Source: F1-60-MAGs149 sp044369995
GTDB taxonomy: Bacteria > Actinomycetota > Thermoleophilia > Gaiellales > F1-60-MAGs149
Length of the DNA: 14,590 nucleotides
Reading direction: 5' to 3'
Assembly (NCBI GenBank): GCA_044369995.1
Contig: JBILWG010000031.1
Span: 1 to 14,590, forward strand
The notes beneath the pieces are model-generated. The model was not told the origin of the DNA and did no database searches. It saw only the letters and a program-made list of their open reading frames with translations. The translations under genes were made by a program, and so were the position numbers. This document shows, piece after piece, positions 7,194 through 13,566 of this stretch. Within the stretch, counting starts at the first letter, position 1; the number at the start of each line of letters is the position of its first letter.

Positions 7194-9028
7194 TCGACGG
7201 TGACGGTCTTGGCCAGGTTGCGCGGACGATCCACGTCGAGGCCGAGCCGTCCGGTGATCTTGTAGGCCAGCAGCTGCAACGGGATGATCGCGAGGATCGG
7301 CTGCAGCTCCGGGCGCGTGCGCGGCACGTACAGGACGTGCTCGGCGTGTCGCTCGATCGCGGTGTTGCCCGCCGTGGCGACAGCGATCACGTGCGCCCCC
7401 CGTGCTCGCACCTCCTCGAGGTTCGACGCCATCTTCTCGAAGACGTGGCTGTCGGTGGCAACGGCGACGACCGGGGTGTCCTCGCCGAGCAGGGCGATCG
7501 GCCCGTGCTTCATCTCGCCGGCCGCGTAGGCATCGGTCGGGATGTACGAGATCTCCTTCAGCTTGAGCGCGCCCTCCTGGCAGATGGGCAGGCCGAGATG
7601 CCGCCCGAGGTACAGGAAGAACCGGTCGTGCGCGAACCGGTCGGCGAGGAGGTCCAGCTGGGCATCGAGCGCCTTGTCGTCGAGCAGCTCCTGCACGAGC
7701 TCGGGGACCTCCCGCAGTTCGGCGCCGATCAGTGAGACCTCTGCCGGGCTGAGCGTGCCCCGGACGGCCCCGAGGTGCAGCGCAATCAGCGTCATCAGCG
7801 TCACCTGCGCGGTGAACGTCTTCGACGCGGCCACGCCGATCTCGAGGCCCGCACGGGTGTACAGCACGCCATCGGCGGCGCGGGCGATGGCGGAACCCAT
7901 GATGTTCGTGACGGCGACGACGCGGGCACCACGCTCCTTGGCGATCTGCATGGCCGCCAACGTGTCGGCCGTCTCGCCGGACTGGGAGATCGCGAGGACG
8001 AGGGTTCGGGGATCGAACACGCCGTTGCGGTAGCGCCACTCACTGGCGACATCGGCCTCCGTGGCCACACCGCCCCACTCCTCGATCAGGTAGCGCCCGA
8101 CGAGACCGGAGTGCAGCGCGGTGCCGCAGCCGACGATCAGCACACGATTGATGTCGCGGAGATCGTCATCGCTCAACCCGAAGCCGTCGAGGTGCAGTTC
8201 GCCGTGGTGGAAGCGCTCGGCGATCGTGTCGCTGATGGCCGTCGGCTGCTCGTGGATCTCCTTCAGCATGAAGGTGTCGTAGCCGCCCTTGGCGGCGACC
8301 TCGATCGACTCGTCGGCCTGCTCGATCGAATGCTCGATCAACGATCCGTCGGCCATCGAGCGGAATTCGACGCCGCCTGCGGTCACGATCACCAGCTCGG
8401 ACTCGTCCACCACCTGGATCTGGCGCGTCTCCTCGAGGAAGGCCGGCGTGAACGAGGCGATGAAGTTCTCGCCCTCGCCGCGGCCGACGACCAGCGGCGG
8501 CCAGGCCAGGCGGGCGGCCACGATCCGGTCGGGCTCGTCGAGGGCGATGGCGAGGAACGCGAAATGTCCCTCCAGGCGCGGGAAGATGCGCCGGCAGGTC
8601 TCGGCGAGATCGCCGTCGTACTCCTCCTCGATCAGGTGGACCAGCGCCTCGGTGTCGGTGTCGGAGCTGAGGGTATGTCCCTTGGCGGCCACCTCGGCGC
8701 GCAGTTCGATGTAGTTCTCGAAGATGCCGTTCATCAGCACGGCGAACCGGCCGTCCTCCGAGGTGAAGGGGTGGGCGTTGCGGACCTCTACCCCACCGTG
8801 CGTGGCCCAGCGGGTATGCCCCATGCCGAGCGTCGCGGTGGCGGAGACGTCGCCGGCGACCTTGCGCAGCTCCTTGACGGGACCGACGGCACGGGCGCGG
8901 TCGAGCGCTCCCTCGGCCACGAGGACCAGTCCGGAGGAGTCGTAGCCGCGGTACTCGAGATGCTCCAGGCCCGCGAGGACGAGTTCCTTGCAGGGGCGCG
9001 CCCCCACGTAGCCGATGATCCCGCACAC
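7190..9028 (-). CDS. glmS: Glutamine-fructose-6-phosphate aminotransferase (isomerizing)
   Basis: 612 residues, full length. It makes glucosamine-6-phosphate from fructose-6-phosphate and glutamine, the first committed step to UDP-GlcNAc. The N-terminal glutaminase domain begins MCGIIGYVG, with Cys2 the nucleophile exposed once Met is removed, followed by HTRWATHGGVEVRNAHP and NGIFENY. The linker has FMLKEIHEQP. Two SIS sugar-isomerase domains follow (GCGTALHSG with ISQSGETADT; AAGEMKHGPIALL), and the C-terminus is NLAKTVTVE, typical of GlmS. The start is the GTG at 9028, required by the Cys2 position. It lies 42 bases after glmM and ends in a GTGA overlap with acpS. TAGGAT 7 bases before the GTG could be a -10 element, and its AGGA could equally serve as a ribosome site. 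No glmS ribozyme is possible in so short a gap. Confidence 0.97.
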   Translation of the reverse strand: MCGIIGYVGARPCKELVLAGLEHLEYRGYDSSGLVLVAEGALDRARAVGPVKELRKVAGDVSATATLGMGHTRWATHGGVEVRNAHPFTSEDGRFAVLMNGIFENYIELRAEVAAKGHTLSSDTDTEALVHLIEEEYDGDLAETCRRIFPRLEGHFAFLAIALDEPDRIVAARLAWPPLVVGRGEGENFIASFTPAFLEETRQIQVVDESELVIVTAGGVEFRSMADGSLIEHSIEQADESIEVAAKGGYDTFMLKEIHEQPTAISDTIAERFHHGELHLDGFGLSDDDLRDINRVLIVGCGTALHSGLVGRYLIEEWGGVATEADVASEWRYRNGVFDPRTLVLAISQSGETADTLAAMQIAKERGARVVAVTNIMGSAIARAADGVLYTRAGLEIGVAASKTFTAQVTLMTLIALHLGAVRGTLSPAEVSLIGAELREVPELVQELLDDKALDAQLDLLADRFAHDRFFLYLGRHLGLPICQEGALKLKEISYIPTDAYAAGEMKHGPIALLGEDTPVVAVATDSHVFEKMASNLEEVRARGAHVIAVATAGNTAIERHAEHVLYVPRTRPELQPILAIIPLQLLAYKITGRLGLDVDRPRNLAKTVTVE

Positions 9029-9035
9029 AGGGGCA

Positions 9036-9041
9036 ATCCTA
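9036..9041 (-). promoter_or_regulatory. TAGGAT before glmS: -10 element or ribosome site
   Basis: TAGGAT is followed by TGCCCCT (7 bases) and the GTG at 9028. The spacing fits a leaderless promoter, but AGGA within it is also a fair Shine-Dalgarno at 8 bases. The two readings cannot be separated from sequence. No -35 is visible (GCGGGG at the expected place). Confidence 0.4.
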
Positions 9042-9049
9042 CCGCTCGT

Positions 9050-9065
9050 GGCGGGATGCCCCGCC
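9050..9065 (-). terminator. 6-bp GC hairpin in the glmM-glmS gap
   Basis: GGCGGG and CCCGCC pair around a 4-base loop, 5 bases past the glmM stop. There is no T-run. It could be a partial terminator, a pause site or an mRNA processing point that lets glmS be expressed apart from glmM. In such GC-rich DNA a stem this short may also arise by chance. Confidence 0.3.
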
Positions 9066-9070
9066 GTGCA

Positions 9071-10411
9071 TCAGCTGACGGCGGGCAGCTCGCGCTCGAC
9101 GATGGCGACCAGCTCCTCGGCGATGGCGCGGCACTCGGCGCCATCGCGTGCCTCGACCATGACGCGCACGAGCGGCTCCGTGCCGGACGCGCGCACCACG
9201 ATGCGCCCCTCGTCGCCCAGCCGCAGCTCGGCGGCGGCGATCGCGTCCCACAGCGCGGAGCAGTCGTCCAGCCCCTCGCGGCGCGCGCGGACGCTGATCA
9301 GGTTCTGCGGGAACTTCTCGACGGCCTGCGCGGCCTCGGCCAGCGTCTGACCGGAGCGGGCGAGCGCGGCCAGCACCAGCGTGGCCGTGAGTGGACCGTC
9401 GCCGGTGGTCTGATGATCCAAGGCGATGACGTGGCCAGACTGCTCCCCCCCGAGGACGGACCCGTCGCGGCGCATGGCCTCGAGGACGTAGCGGTCGCCG
9501 ACGTCGGTGATCTCGAGCGAGCAGCCGAGCGCGCGGAGAGCGTGGTGGGTGCCGAGGTTGGCCATGCTCGTGACGACGACGCGGTTGCCCGGCAGCGCGT
9601 CGCGCGCGAGGGCGTCGGCGGCGAGCAGCGTGAGGATGTGATCGCCGTCCACCGGATTGCCCGCGGCGTCGACGAACAGCACGCGGTCGGCATCACCGTC
9701 GAAGGCGACGCCGAGCGTCGCTCCCTCCGCCACCACCGTGGCTGCGACGTGGCCGAGGTGCGTCGAGCCGCAGTCGACGTTGATATTGCAGCCGTCGGGC
9801 TCGCACGCGATCAGCACCACATCGGCGCCGAGCAGCTCGAAGAGGCGGGGCGCGACGGTCGTGGCGGCACCATGCGCGCAGTCCACGACGATGCGCAGGC
9901 CGTCGAGAGGCACCCCGGCGACCTCGGCCACCCACTCCGCATAGGCCTCCGCGGCACCCGTGGCCGTGCTGGTCGTGCCGACCGCCGCGCCCGTCGGCAG
10001 CTCGCCGGCGCCGTCGAGCAGTGCCTCGATGGCCTCCTCCTCCGCATCGAGGAGCTTGTAGCCATCGGCCCCGAACAGCTTGATGCCGTTATCGGGGTAG
10101 GGATTGTGGCTGGCGCTGATCACGATGCCGGCTGCCGCCCCGCGCTGCACGACACCCCACGCCACGGCCGGTGTCGGCAGGACCCCGAGGCGAACGGCAT
10201 GGCCCCCGGCGGAGGCGACTCCGGCGGCCAGTGCGTCCTCGAGCATCGTGCCAGAACGGCGCGTGTCGCGGCCGATCAGAATGACAGGCGCTGGATGCGT
10301 CGCCCGCAGACGCAGCGCCGCTGCGCGTCCCACGCGGAGCGCGAGCTCCGGCGACAGGCGCTCGTTGGCGACGCCGCGAATGCCATCGGTGCCGAACCAG
10401 GCACGGGCCAT
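9071..10411 (-). CDS. glmM: Phosphoglucosamine mutase
   Basis: 446 residues, the normal length. GlmM interconverts glucosamine-6-phosphate and glucosamine-1-phosphate, between GlmS and GlmU on the way to UDP-GlcNAc. The protein begins ARAWFGTDGIRG, a GlmM hallmark. The phosphoserine loop is ISASHNPYPDNGIK with catalytic S101, the metal loop DGDADR is at 238-243, the sugar-binding GGEQSGH at 321-327 and the phosphate-binding RASGTEPLVRVMVE at 407-420. GEQSGH and RASGTEPLVRVM favour GlmM over phosphomannomutase. The ATG at 10411 is preceded at 8 bases by GGGAG, which overlaps the rpsI stop (TAGGGAG). The 12-base gap to rpsI means it is co-transcribed with the two ribosomal proteins, tying wall precursor supply to ribosome production. 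Confidence 0.97.
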   Translation of the reverse strand: MARAWFGTDGIRGVANERLSPELALRVGRAAALRLRATHPAPVILIGRDTRRSGTMLEDALAAGVASAGGHAVRLGVLPTPAVAWGVVQRGAAAGIVISASHNPYPDNGIKLFGADGYKLLDAEEEAIEALLDGAGELPTGAAVGTTSTATGAAEAYAEWVAEVAGVPLDGLRIVVDCAHGAATTVAPRLFELLGADVVLIACEPDGCNINVDCGSTHLGHVAATVVAEGATLGVAFDGDADRVLFVDAAGNPVDGDHILTLLAADALARDALPGNRVVVTSMANLGTHHALRALGCSLEITDVGDRYVLEAMRRDGSVLGGEQSGHVIALDHQTTGDGPLTATLVLAALARSGQTLAEAAQAVEKFPQNLISVRARREGLDDCSALWDAIAAAELRLGDEGRIVVRASGTEPLVRVMVEARDGAECRAIAEELVAIVERELPAVS

Positions 10412-10419
10412 ACCGACGA

Positions 10420-10426
10420 CTCCCTA
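10420..10426 (-). promoter_or_regulatory. glmM ribosome site embedded in the rpsI stop (TAGGGAG)
   Basis: The rpsI stop TAG (10426-10424) runs directly into GGAG, so the last stop base is the first G of a GGGAG site, 8 bases from the glmM ATG. Ribosomes ending rpsI would be placed to restart on glmM. This also fixes the glmM start. Confidence 0.7.
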
Positions 10427-10819
10427 GCGCTTGGAGAACTGCGGGCGCTTGCGGGCCTTCTTGAGGCCGGCCTTCTTGCGCTCGACCGCACGGGCGTCGC
10501 GGGCGAGGAAGCCGGCGCGCTTGAGGTCGCCGCGCAGATTCGGATCGGCCTCGACGAGGGCGCGGGCGATACCGTGGCGCGTGGCGCCGGCCTGTCCGCT
10601 GACGCCACCGCCGTGCAGCAGGAGCCGCACGTCGAAGCGATCCTTGAGGCCGACGGCCTCCAGCGGGCTGAGCGCCAGCGCGCGGAGCGGAGCACGGTCG
10701 AAGTACTGCTCGGCCGGCCGACCGTTGCACGTGACGATCCCGGTGCCGGGCGTCAACGTGACGCGCGCGACCGACGTCTTGCGCTTGCCGGTTGCCTGAT
10801 ACGTGGCCTTATCGCTCAT
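10424..10819 (-). CDS. rpsI: 30S ribosomal protein S9
   Basis: 131 residues, normal for S9. It shows GKRKTSVARVTLTPGTG near the N-terminus, the LLHGGGVSGQAGATRHGIARAL block, and the lysine/arginine-rich end GLKKARKRPQFSKR, whose last residues reach the P-site tRNA in the ribosome (family knowledge). The ATG at 10819 gives MSDKATYQATGKRK and has GAGGG 6 bases upstream. The frame is open well upstream, but that part shadows rplM. It follows rplM after 17 bases, the universal L13-S9 pair, and leads into glmM after 12 bases. Confidence 0.98.
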   Translation of the reverse strand: MSDKATYQATGKRKTSVARVTLTPGTGIVTCNGRPAEQYFDRAPLRALALSPLEAVGLKDRFDVRLLLHGGGVSGQAGATRHGIARALVEADPNLRGDLKRAGFLARDARAVERKKAGLKKARKRPQFSKR

Positions 10820-10825
10820 CGAATT

Positions 10826-10830
10826 CCCTC
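10826..10830 (-). promoter_or_regulatory. Shine-Dalgarno GAGGG of rpsI
   Basis: GAGGG lies 6 bases before the ATG at 10819 in the 17-base rplM-rpsI gap. It is one of the few strong ribosome sites in the window and selects this ATG over upstream in-frame codons. Confidence 0.75.
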
Positions 10831-10836
10831 TTCGCC

Positions 10837-11268
10837 TTACGGCAGCGGCTGCGGCTGCTGTGCCGCGTGCGGATGGTCGGAGCCGGCGTAGACCTTCAGC
10901 ATGTTCAGCTGAGCCGCGCCGAGCTTGTTCTTCGGGAGCATGCCCTTGACGGCATGGCGGATGACCTCGGTCGGATTGCGATCGAGCTGCTCCTGGAGCG
11001 TGCGCTCGCGGAGGCCGCCGGGATAGCCGGAGTGGCGGTAGTACTTCTTCTGCTCGAGCTTGTTCCCGGTGACGCGTACGCGCTCGCAGTTGATCACGAC
11101 GACGAAGTCGCCGGTGTTGACGTGCGGCGTGAAGTTCGTCTTGCCCTTGCCCCGCAGCGCCTCGGCGATGCGGGTGGCGAGGCGGCCGAGCACCTCGCCG
11201 TCGGCGTCGATGATGAACCAGCCGTGCTCGACGTCGGCGGGCTTTGCGGAGAGAGTCTTCTGAGGCAT
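10837..11268 (-). CDS. rplM: 50S ribosomal protein L13
   Basis: 143 residues, typical. It begins MPQKTLSAKPADVEHGWFII and carries the family segments GEVLGRLATRIAEALRGKGK, NTGDFVVVINCERVRVTGNK, KYYRHSGYPGGLRE and HAVKGMLPKNKLGAAQ. The C-terminus ends LKVYAGSDHPHAAQQPQPLP, a short proline/glutamine tail. L13 is an early assembly protein of the large subunit; in some bacteria it or its operon represses its own translation. The ATG at 11268 is the only start giving the family N-terminus. It lacks a clear Shine-Dalgarno (CATCCACT precedes it). It heads the rplM-rpsI-glmM-glmS-acpS block and diverges from the small membrane-protein gene across about 50 bases. Confidence 0.98.
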   Translation of the reverse strand: MPQKTLSAKPADVEHGWFIIDADGEVLGRLATRIAEALRGKGKTNFTPHVNTGDFVVVINCERVRVTGNKLEQKKYYRHSGYPGGLRERTLQEQLDRNPTEVIRHAVKGMLPKNKLGAAQLNMLKVYAGSDHPHAAQQPQPLP

Positions 11269-11282
11269 AGTGGATGCGCGGG

Positions 11283-11313
11283 TTGACCACCGCACGAGGC
11301 GGAACCGTACCAT
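11283..11313 (+). promoter_or_regulatory. Promoter TTGACC - 19 - TACCAT for the small membrane gene
   Basis: TTGACC (11283-11288) matches the -35 consensus in five of six bases. TACCAT (11308-11313) follows after 19 bases and sits 7 bases before the ATG at 11321. This is the only one of the leaderless-type promoters here with a recognisable -35. It overlaps the opposing rplM -10. Confidence 0.5.
11304..11312 (-). promoter_or_regulatory. Extended -10 TGGTACGGT for rplM operon
   Basis: On the minus strand TGGTACGGT carries TGn before TACGGT. It would start transcription near 11297 and give rplM a leader of about 29 bases. No -35 hexamer stands out within the neighbouring small gene. It shares its TA with the plus-strand -10 TACCAT. 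Confidence 0.35.
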
Positions 11314-11320
11314 GAGGCCC

Positions 11321-11677
11321 ATGCACGACGATGCACCTCCCCTCCCCGGGCTCGCCGACCGCCTATCGCGGCCCCTTGCCGCGCAGGATCCGAGCGTGAA
11401 TGCGCTGCACGATCGGCTCAACGAGGCCGTCCCGTGGCTGTGGTGGCCGCTGACGGTGCCGAGCGCCTCCGCGCGTCTGGGTGCGTCCGAGCATGCGCTC
11501 TACGCGGTGCATGCCGGTCTCGGCCTCGTCGCGGTGACGCTGCTCGCGCCGCGGACGCAGCGCCGACGCATCCTGCGGGGCGGTGCGCTGATCGCGCTGG
11601 GCTCATGGGCCGTGTTCAGCGGCGCCTGGGACCGCCGCGCGGATCAGGCGGCCAACGACGAGCGACGCGCCTTGTAG
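11321..11677 (+). CDS. Small two-helix membrane protein, unknown function
   Basis: A 118-residue protein I do not recognise. A soluble, proline-rich N-terminus (about 1-50) contains a Trp-rich patch, PWLWWPL (38-44). Two hydrophobic helices follow at about 59-76 (ALYAVHAGLGLVAVTLLA) and 86-103 (LRGGALIALGSWAVFSGAW). They are joined by a short strongly basic turn, PRTQRRR, and a charged C-terminus follows. By the positive-inside rule the turn is cytoplasmic and both ends are outside (inference). Third positions are mostly G/C, supporting real coding. The ATG at 11321 is preferred because TACCAT lies 7 bases upstream. An ATG at 11312 with GGCGGA upstream would add three residues. Its 3' end overlaps the convergent exonuclease gene by 34 bases. 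Confidence 0.6.
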   Translation: MHDDAPPLPGLADRLSRPLAAQDPSVNALHDRLNEAVPWLWWPLTVPSASARLGASEHALYAVHAGLGLVAVTLLAPRTQRRRILRGGALIALGSWAVFSGAWDRRADQAANDERRAL

Positions 11678-12936
11678 GCGTCGGCGACGGCGGCCCGCGA
11701 GGCGGCGCTGAGCACCATCCGGCGCATGATCGCCCCGGCCGCGGCGAGGTCCGCGACCGACTCGGCGCTCTCGATCATGGCGAGGGCCTCCGTGCGCTCG
11801 TCCTCGTGGCGCCCCGCGGCGTAGTGCGTGGCGATCGCGGCGCGCCGCCCGCCGGCGCGGGAGGCCTGACGCGCCTGCTCGGCGCAGTCGAGCTCCTCGC
11901 CGAGCTCCTCCAACAGCTCCGCCAGGGGCAGCAGGATCGAGGCATCGACGCCCGCGTACTCCAGCTGACCATCGGACAGCTCCTCCTGTGCCCAGTCCGA
12001 CGTCTGGAAGGACTTATCCAGCTCGGCGTGCAGAAAGCGCTCCGCGAGTGTCACGAGCTTCGCGTCCTCGACTCCGTGCTCGAAGCCGGCCGCGTTCAGG
12101 TGCCCGGCGATGACCGTCCACCACGCGCACGTATCGAACAGATCCGTGAGCTCGATGCCCCACCGGTACGTGATCCAGCTCTGCTCGAACTTCGCGTTGT
12201 GCGCGAGCACGCGGCGCCCATCGCCCAAGAGACGCAGGAGCGGTGCTGGATCAACCTCCCAGCAGTCGACCACGAGCGAGACGAAGTCGCCGGTGGGAGA
12301 CGGTGCCGCGATCTGGACGAGCCGTACGGTGCCGTTCCAGGGATCGAAGGCATCACGCTCCTCTCGGCGCTCCGGCGGCAGCCGCGTGCATGCCGTCTCG
12401 ATGTCGAACCCGAGCACGGGTTGGTCGGCCAGCTGCGCCACCGCCTCCTGCACCTGCTCGGGCGTGCGCAGCACGACGATCCGCGTGGCGGGCGCCTCGG
12501 GCGGCTGCGCCGGCAGCAGGTCCTCGCGCACGAGCGGAGGGTGCGGTCCGGCGGGCTCGGGCACTGGCGTCTCCGGTGCCACCTCGATCAGCTTGCGGAC
12601 CTCCAGTTCGCCGAACGGCGAGGTCTCGACGCGACAGCGCAGGGTGGTCTCCGCGAGCCGAGCGGGCAGCAGTTCGTCGGGTGTCGTCGCCAGCGGCCCG
12701 AGGGCGCGCTCGCGATCTGCGGCGCTGCGCGGCGGCCAGATCAGCAGGCCGGCGTGCCGACCACTGAGCGAACCCTCGCAGATGCGGAACGTGACGATGT
12801 GCAGCGGCGCGCCCGATTGCGTCTCCACCTGCCTGATGTAGGCACCGTCCGTCTGGGGCACGGCACGGCAGAGGACCTCCGCCCGTTCCACCGCTGCCTC
12901 GCGGTCGAACCAGCGGGGGTCGGAGAACGCGCTCAT
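11644..12936 (-). CDS. RNase D-like DEDDy 3'-5' exonuclease with extra N-terminal domain
   Basis: A 430-residue protein in three parts. Residues 1-120 form a compact domain I cannot name (DGAYIRQVETQSGAPLHIVTF; TTLRCRVETSPFGELEVRKL), followed by a proline-rich linker (121-150). Residues about 152-335 are a DnaQ-like exonuclease: ExoI GFDIET (D178, E180), ExoII AHNAKFEQSW (245-254) and ExoIII YAGVDA (Y327, D331), the tyrosine-type arrangement. The ExoII acidic residue is E251, where Asp is classical. Residues 335-430 are helical and charged, without a clear HRDC domain. Such enzymes trim RNA or DNA 3' ends using two metal ions; the substrate is unknown, so calling it rnd would be unsafe. The ATG at 12936 has no Shine-Dalgarno but has TACCTT 5 bases upstream. 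Confidence 0.82.
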   Translation of the reverse strand: MSAFSDPRWFDREAAVERAEVLCRAVPQTDGAYIRQVETQSGAPLHIVTFRICEGSLSGRHAGLLIWPPRSAADRERALGPLATTPDELLPARLAETTLRCRVETSPFGELEVRKLIEVAPETPVPEPAGPHPPLVREDLLPAQPPEAPATRIVVLRTPEQVQEAVAQLADQPVLGFDIETACTRLPPERREERDAFDPWNGTVRLVQIAAPSPTGDFVSLVVDCWEVDPAPLLRLLGDGRRVLAHNAKFEQSWITYRWGIELTDLFDTCAWWTVIAGHLNAAGFEHGVEDAKLVTLAERFLHAELDKSFQTSDWAQEELSDGQLEYAGVDASILLPLAELLEELGEELDCAEQARQASRAGGRRAAIATHYAAGRHEDERTEALAMIESAESVADLAAAGAIMRRMVLSAASRAAVADAYKARRSSLAA

Positions 12937-12941
12937 GGGTG

Positions 12942-12947
12942 AAGGTA
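12942..12947 (-). promoter_or_regulatory. -10-like TACCTT before the exonuclease gene
   Basis: GATTACCTT on the minus strand gives TACCTT, then CACCC (5 bases), then the ATG at 12936. It matches the leaderless pattern at the short end of the spacing range. No -35 is clear. Confidence 0.4.
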
Positions 12948-13143
12948 ATCAGGGCGGGCGGATGCGCGTCGATCGCCGCGTGCTCCCATGGCCCTCGCCT
13001 CCGGTGACACCGGCTCTGGCCACGGAATCGCCGGGCCATCCCGGTGCGGGCGTGCAGCGGGCGCGGGCGGAGCCGTCGTCTCTCCTCCTCCCACGGCGCC
13101 GGCAGCACGGCCGCCGCAGGCCTGTCCGCCCCGGGCGGCGGGA

Positions 13144-13149
13144 TACCAT
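13144..13149 (+). promoter_or_regulatory. -10-like TACCAT for a leaderless HIT-protein mRNA
   Basis: GGGATACCAT is followed by CTGCGC (6 bases) and the ATG at 13156. The hexamer is identical to that of the small membrane gene (11308-11313). No Shine-Dalgarno lies at a usable distance and no strong -35 is visible. Confidence 0.5.
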
Positions 13150-13155
13150 CTGCGC

Positions 13156-13566
13156 ATGACCGACTGCCTCTTCTGCCGGATCGCCTCCGGTGACGTGCCG
13201 GCGATCCGTATCGCCGAAACCGAGCGCGCGATCGCCTTCATGGACATCTTCCCCGCGGCCCCCGGACACGCGCTGGTGATTCCCCGGGCGCATGCGGACG
13301 ATGCCCTGGCGGCGGACGATGCGGATCTCGCGGCGTGCATGCAGTTGGCCGCTCGCGTCGGCGACGCTGCGGTCACCCAGCTCGGTGCGACCGGCGTCAC
13401 CTTCCAGTCGCTGGCCCGCCCGGACGCGGGGCAGACGGTCTTCCATCTGCACGTCCACGTGATCCCCCGGGTGGCCGGAGACGGGTTCGTCTTCCCCTGG
13501 CCGCACACCGACGGCGACCTGGCCGAGATCGAGGGCCACGCAGCGCGGCTGCGGACCGCGCTCTAG
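13156..13566 (+). CDS. HIT-family nucleotide hydrolase/transferase
   Basis: 136 residues, the usual size. Histidine-triad proteins hydrolyse or transfer nucleotidyl groups, for example AMP-lysine, AMP-amidates or diadenosine polyphosphates; the substrate here is unknown. CxxC (C4, C7) with H46 and H97 would make the zinc site of the bacterial Hint-like branch. The triad HLHVH is at 97-101 in FHLHVHVIPR, and PGHALVIPRAH at 36-46 is typical. The nucleotide-contact region usually reads QxNG or NNG before AGQ; here it is FQSLARPDAGQ, without the Asn-Gly. The ATG at 13156 puts CxxC at the family position, and TACCAT lies 6 bases upstream. Its TAG interlocks with the deacetylase TAG in CTAG. Confidence 0.92.
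   Translation: MTDCLFCRIASGDVPAIRIAETERAIAFMDIFPAAPGHALVIPRAHADDALAADDADLAACMQLAARVGDAAVTQLGATGVTFQSLARPDAGQTVFHLHVHVIPRVAGDGFVFPWPHTDGDLAEIEGHAARLRTAL

Larger units (their letters stand above)
12937..13155. other. 219-base divergent intergenic region with two short inverted repeats
   Basis: This lies between the divergent exonuclease and HIT genes. It holds the two proposed -10 elements at its ends and, between them, CCGGTG-A-CACCGG (13001-13013) and CCGCCC-C-GGGCGG (13126-13138). The second lies in the -35 area of the HIT promoter and could be an operator. Both are short and GC-rich, so chance is a fair explanation. The plus frame is open through much of the region, but it is rich in Ala/Pro/Gly and unlike a protein domain. 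I see no gene here. Confidence 0.4.

Noticed and set aside
9029..9070. glmS ribozyme upstream of glmS
   Set aside because: The gap is only 42 bases, too short for the ribozyme core, and none of its motifs are visible.
7775..10891. Open plus-strand frame of over 1000 codons antisense to glmS, glmM and rpsI
   Set aside because: It has the His/Arg/Asp/Gly-rich composition produced by the reverse complement of GC-rich coding DNA. The minus-strand genes show full family motifs across the whole span.
12988..13155. N-terminal extension of the HIT protein
   Set aside because: The extension is Ala/Pro/Gly-rich and unlike any HIT protein; CxxC at residues 4-7 from ATG 13156 is the normal layout.
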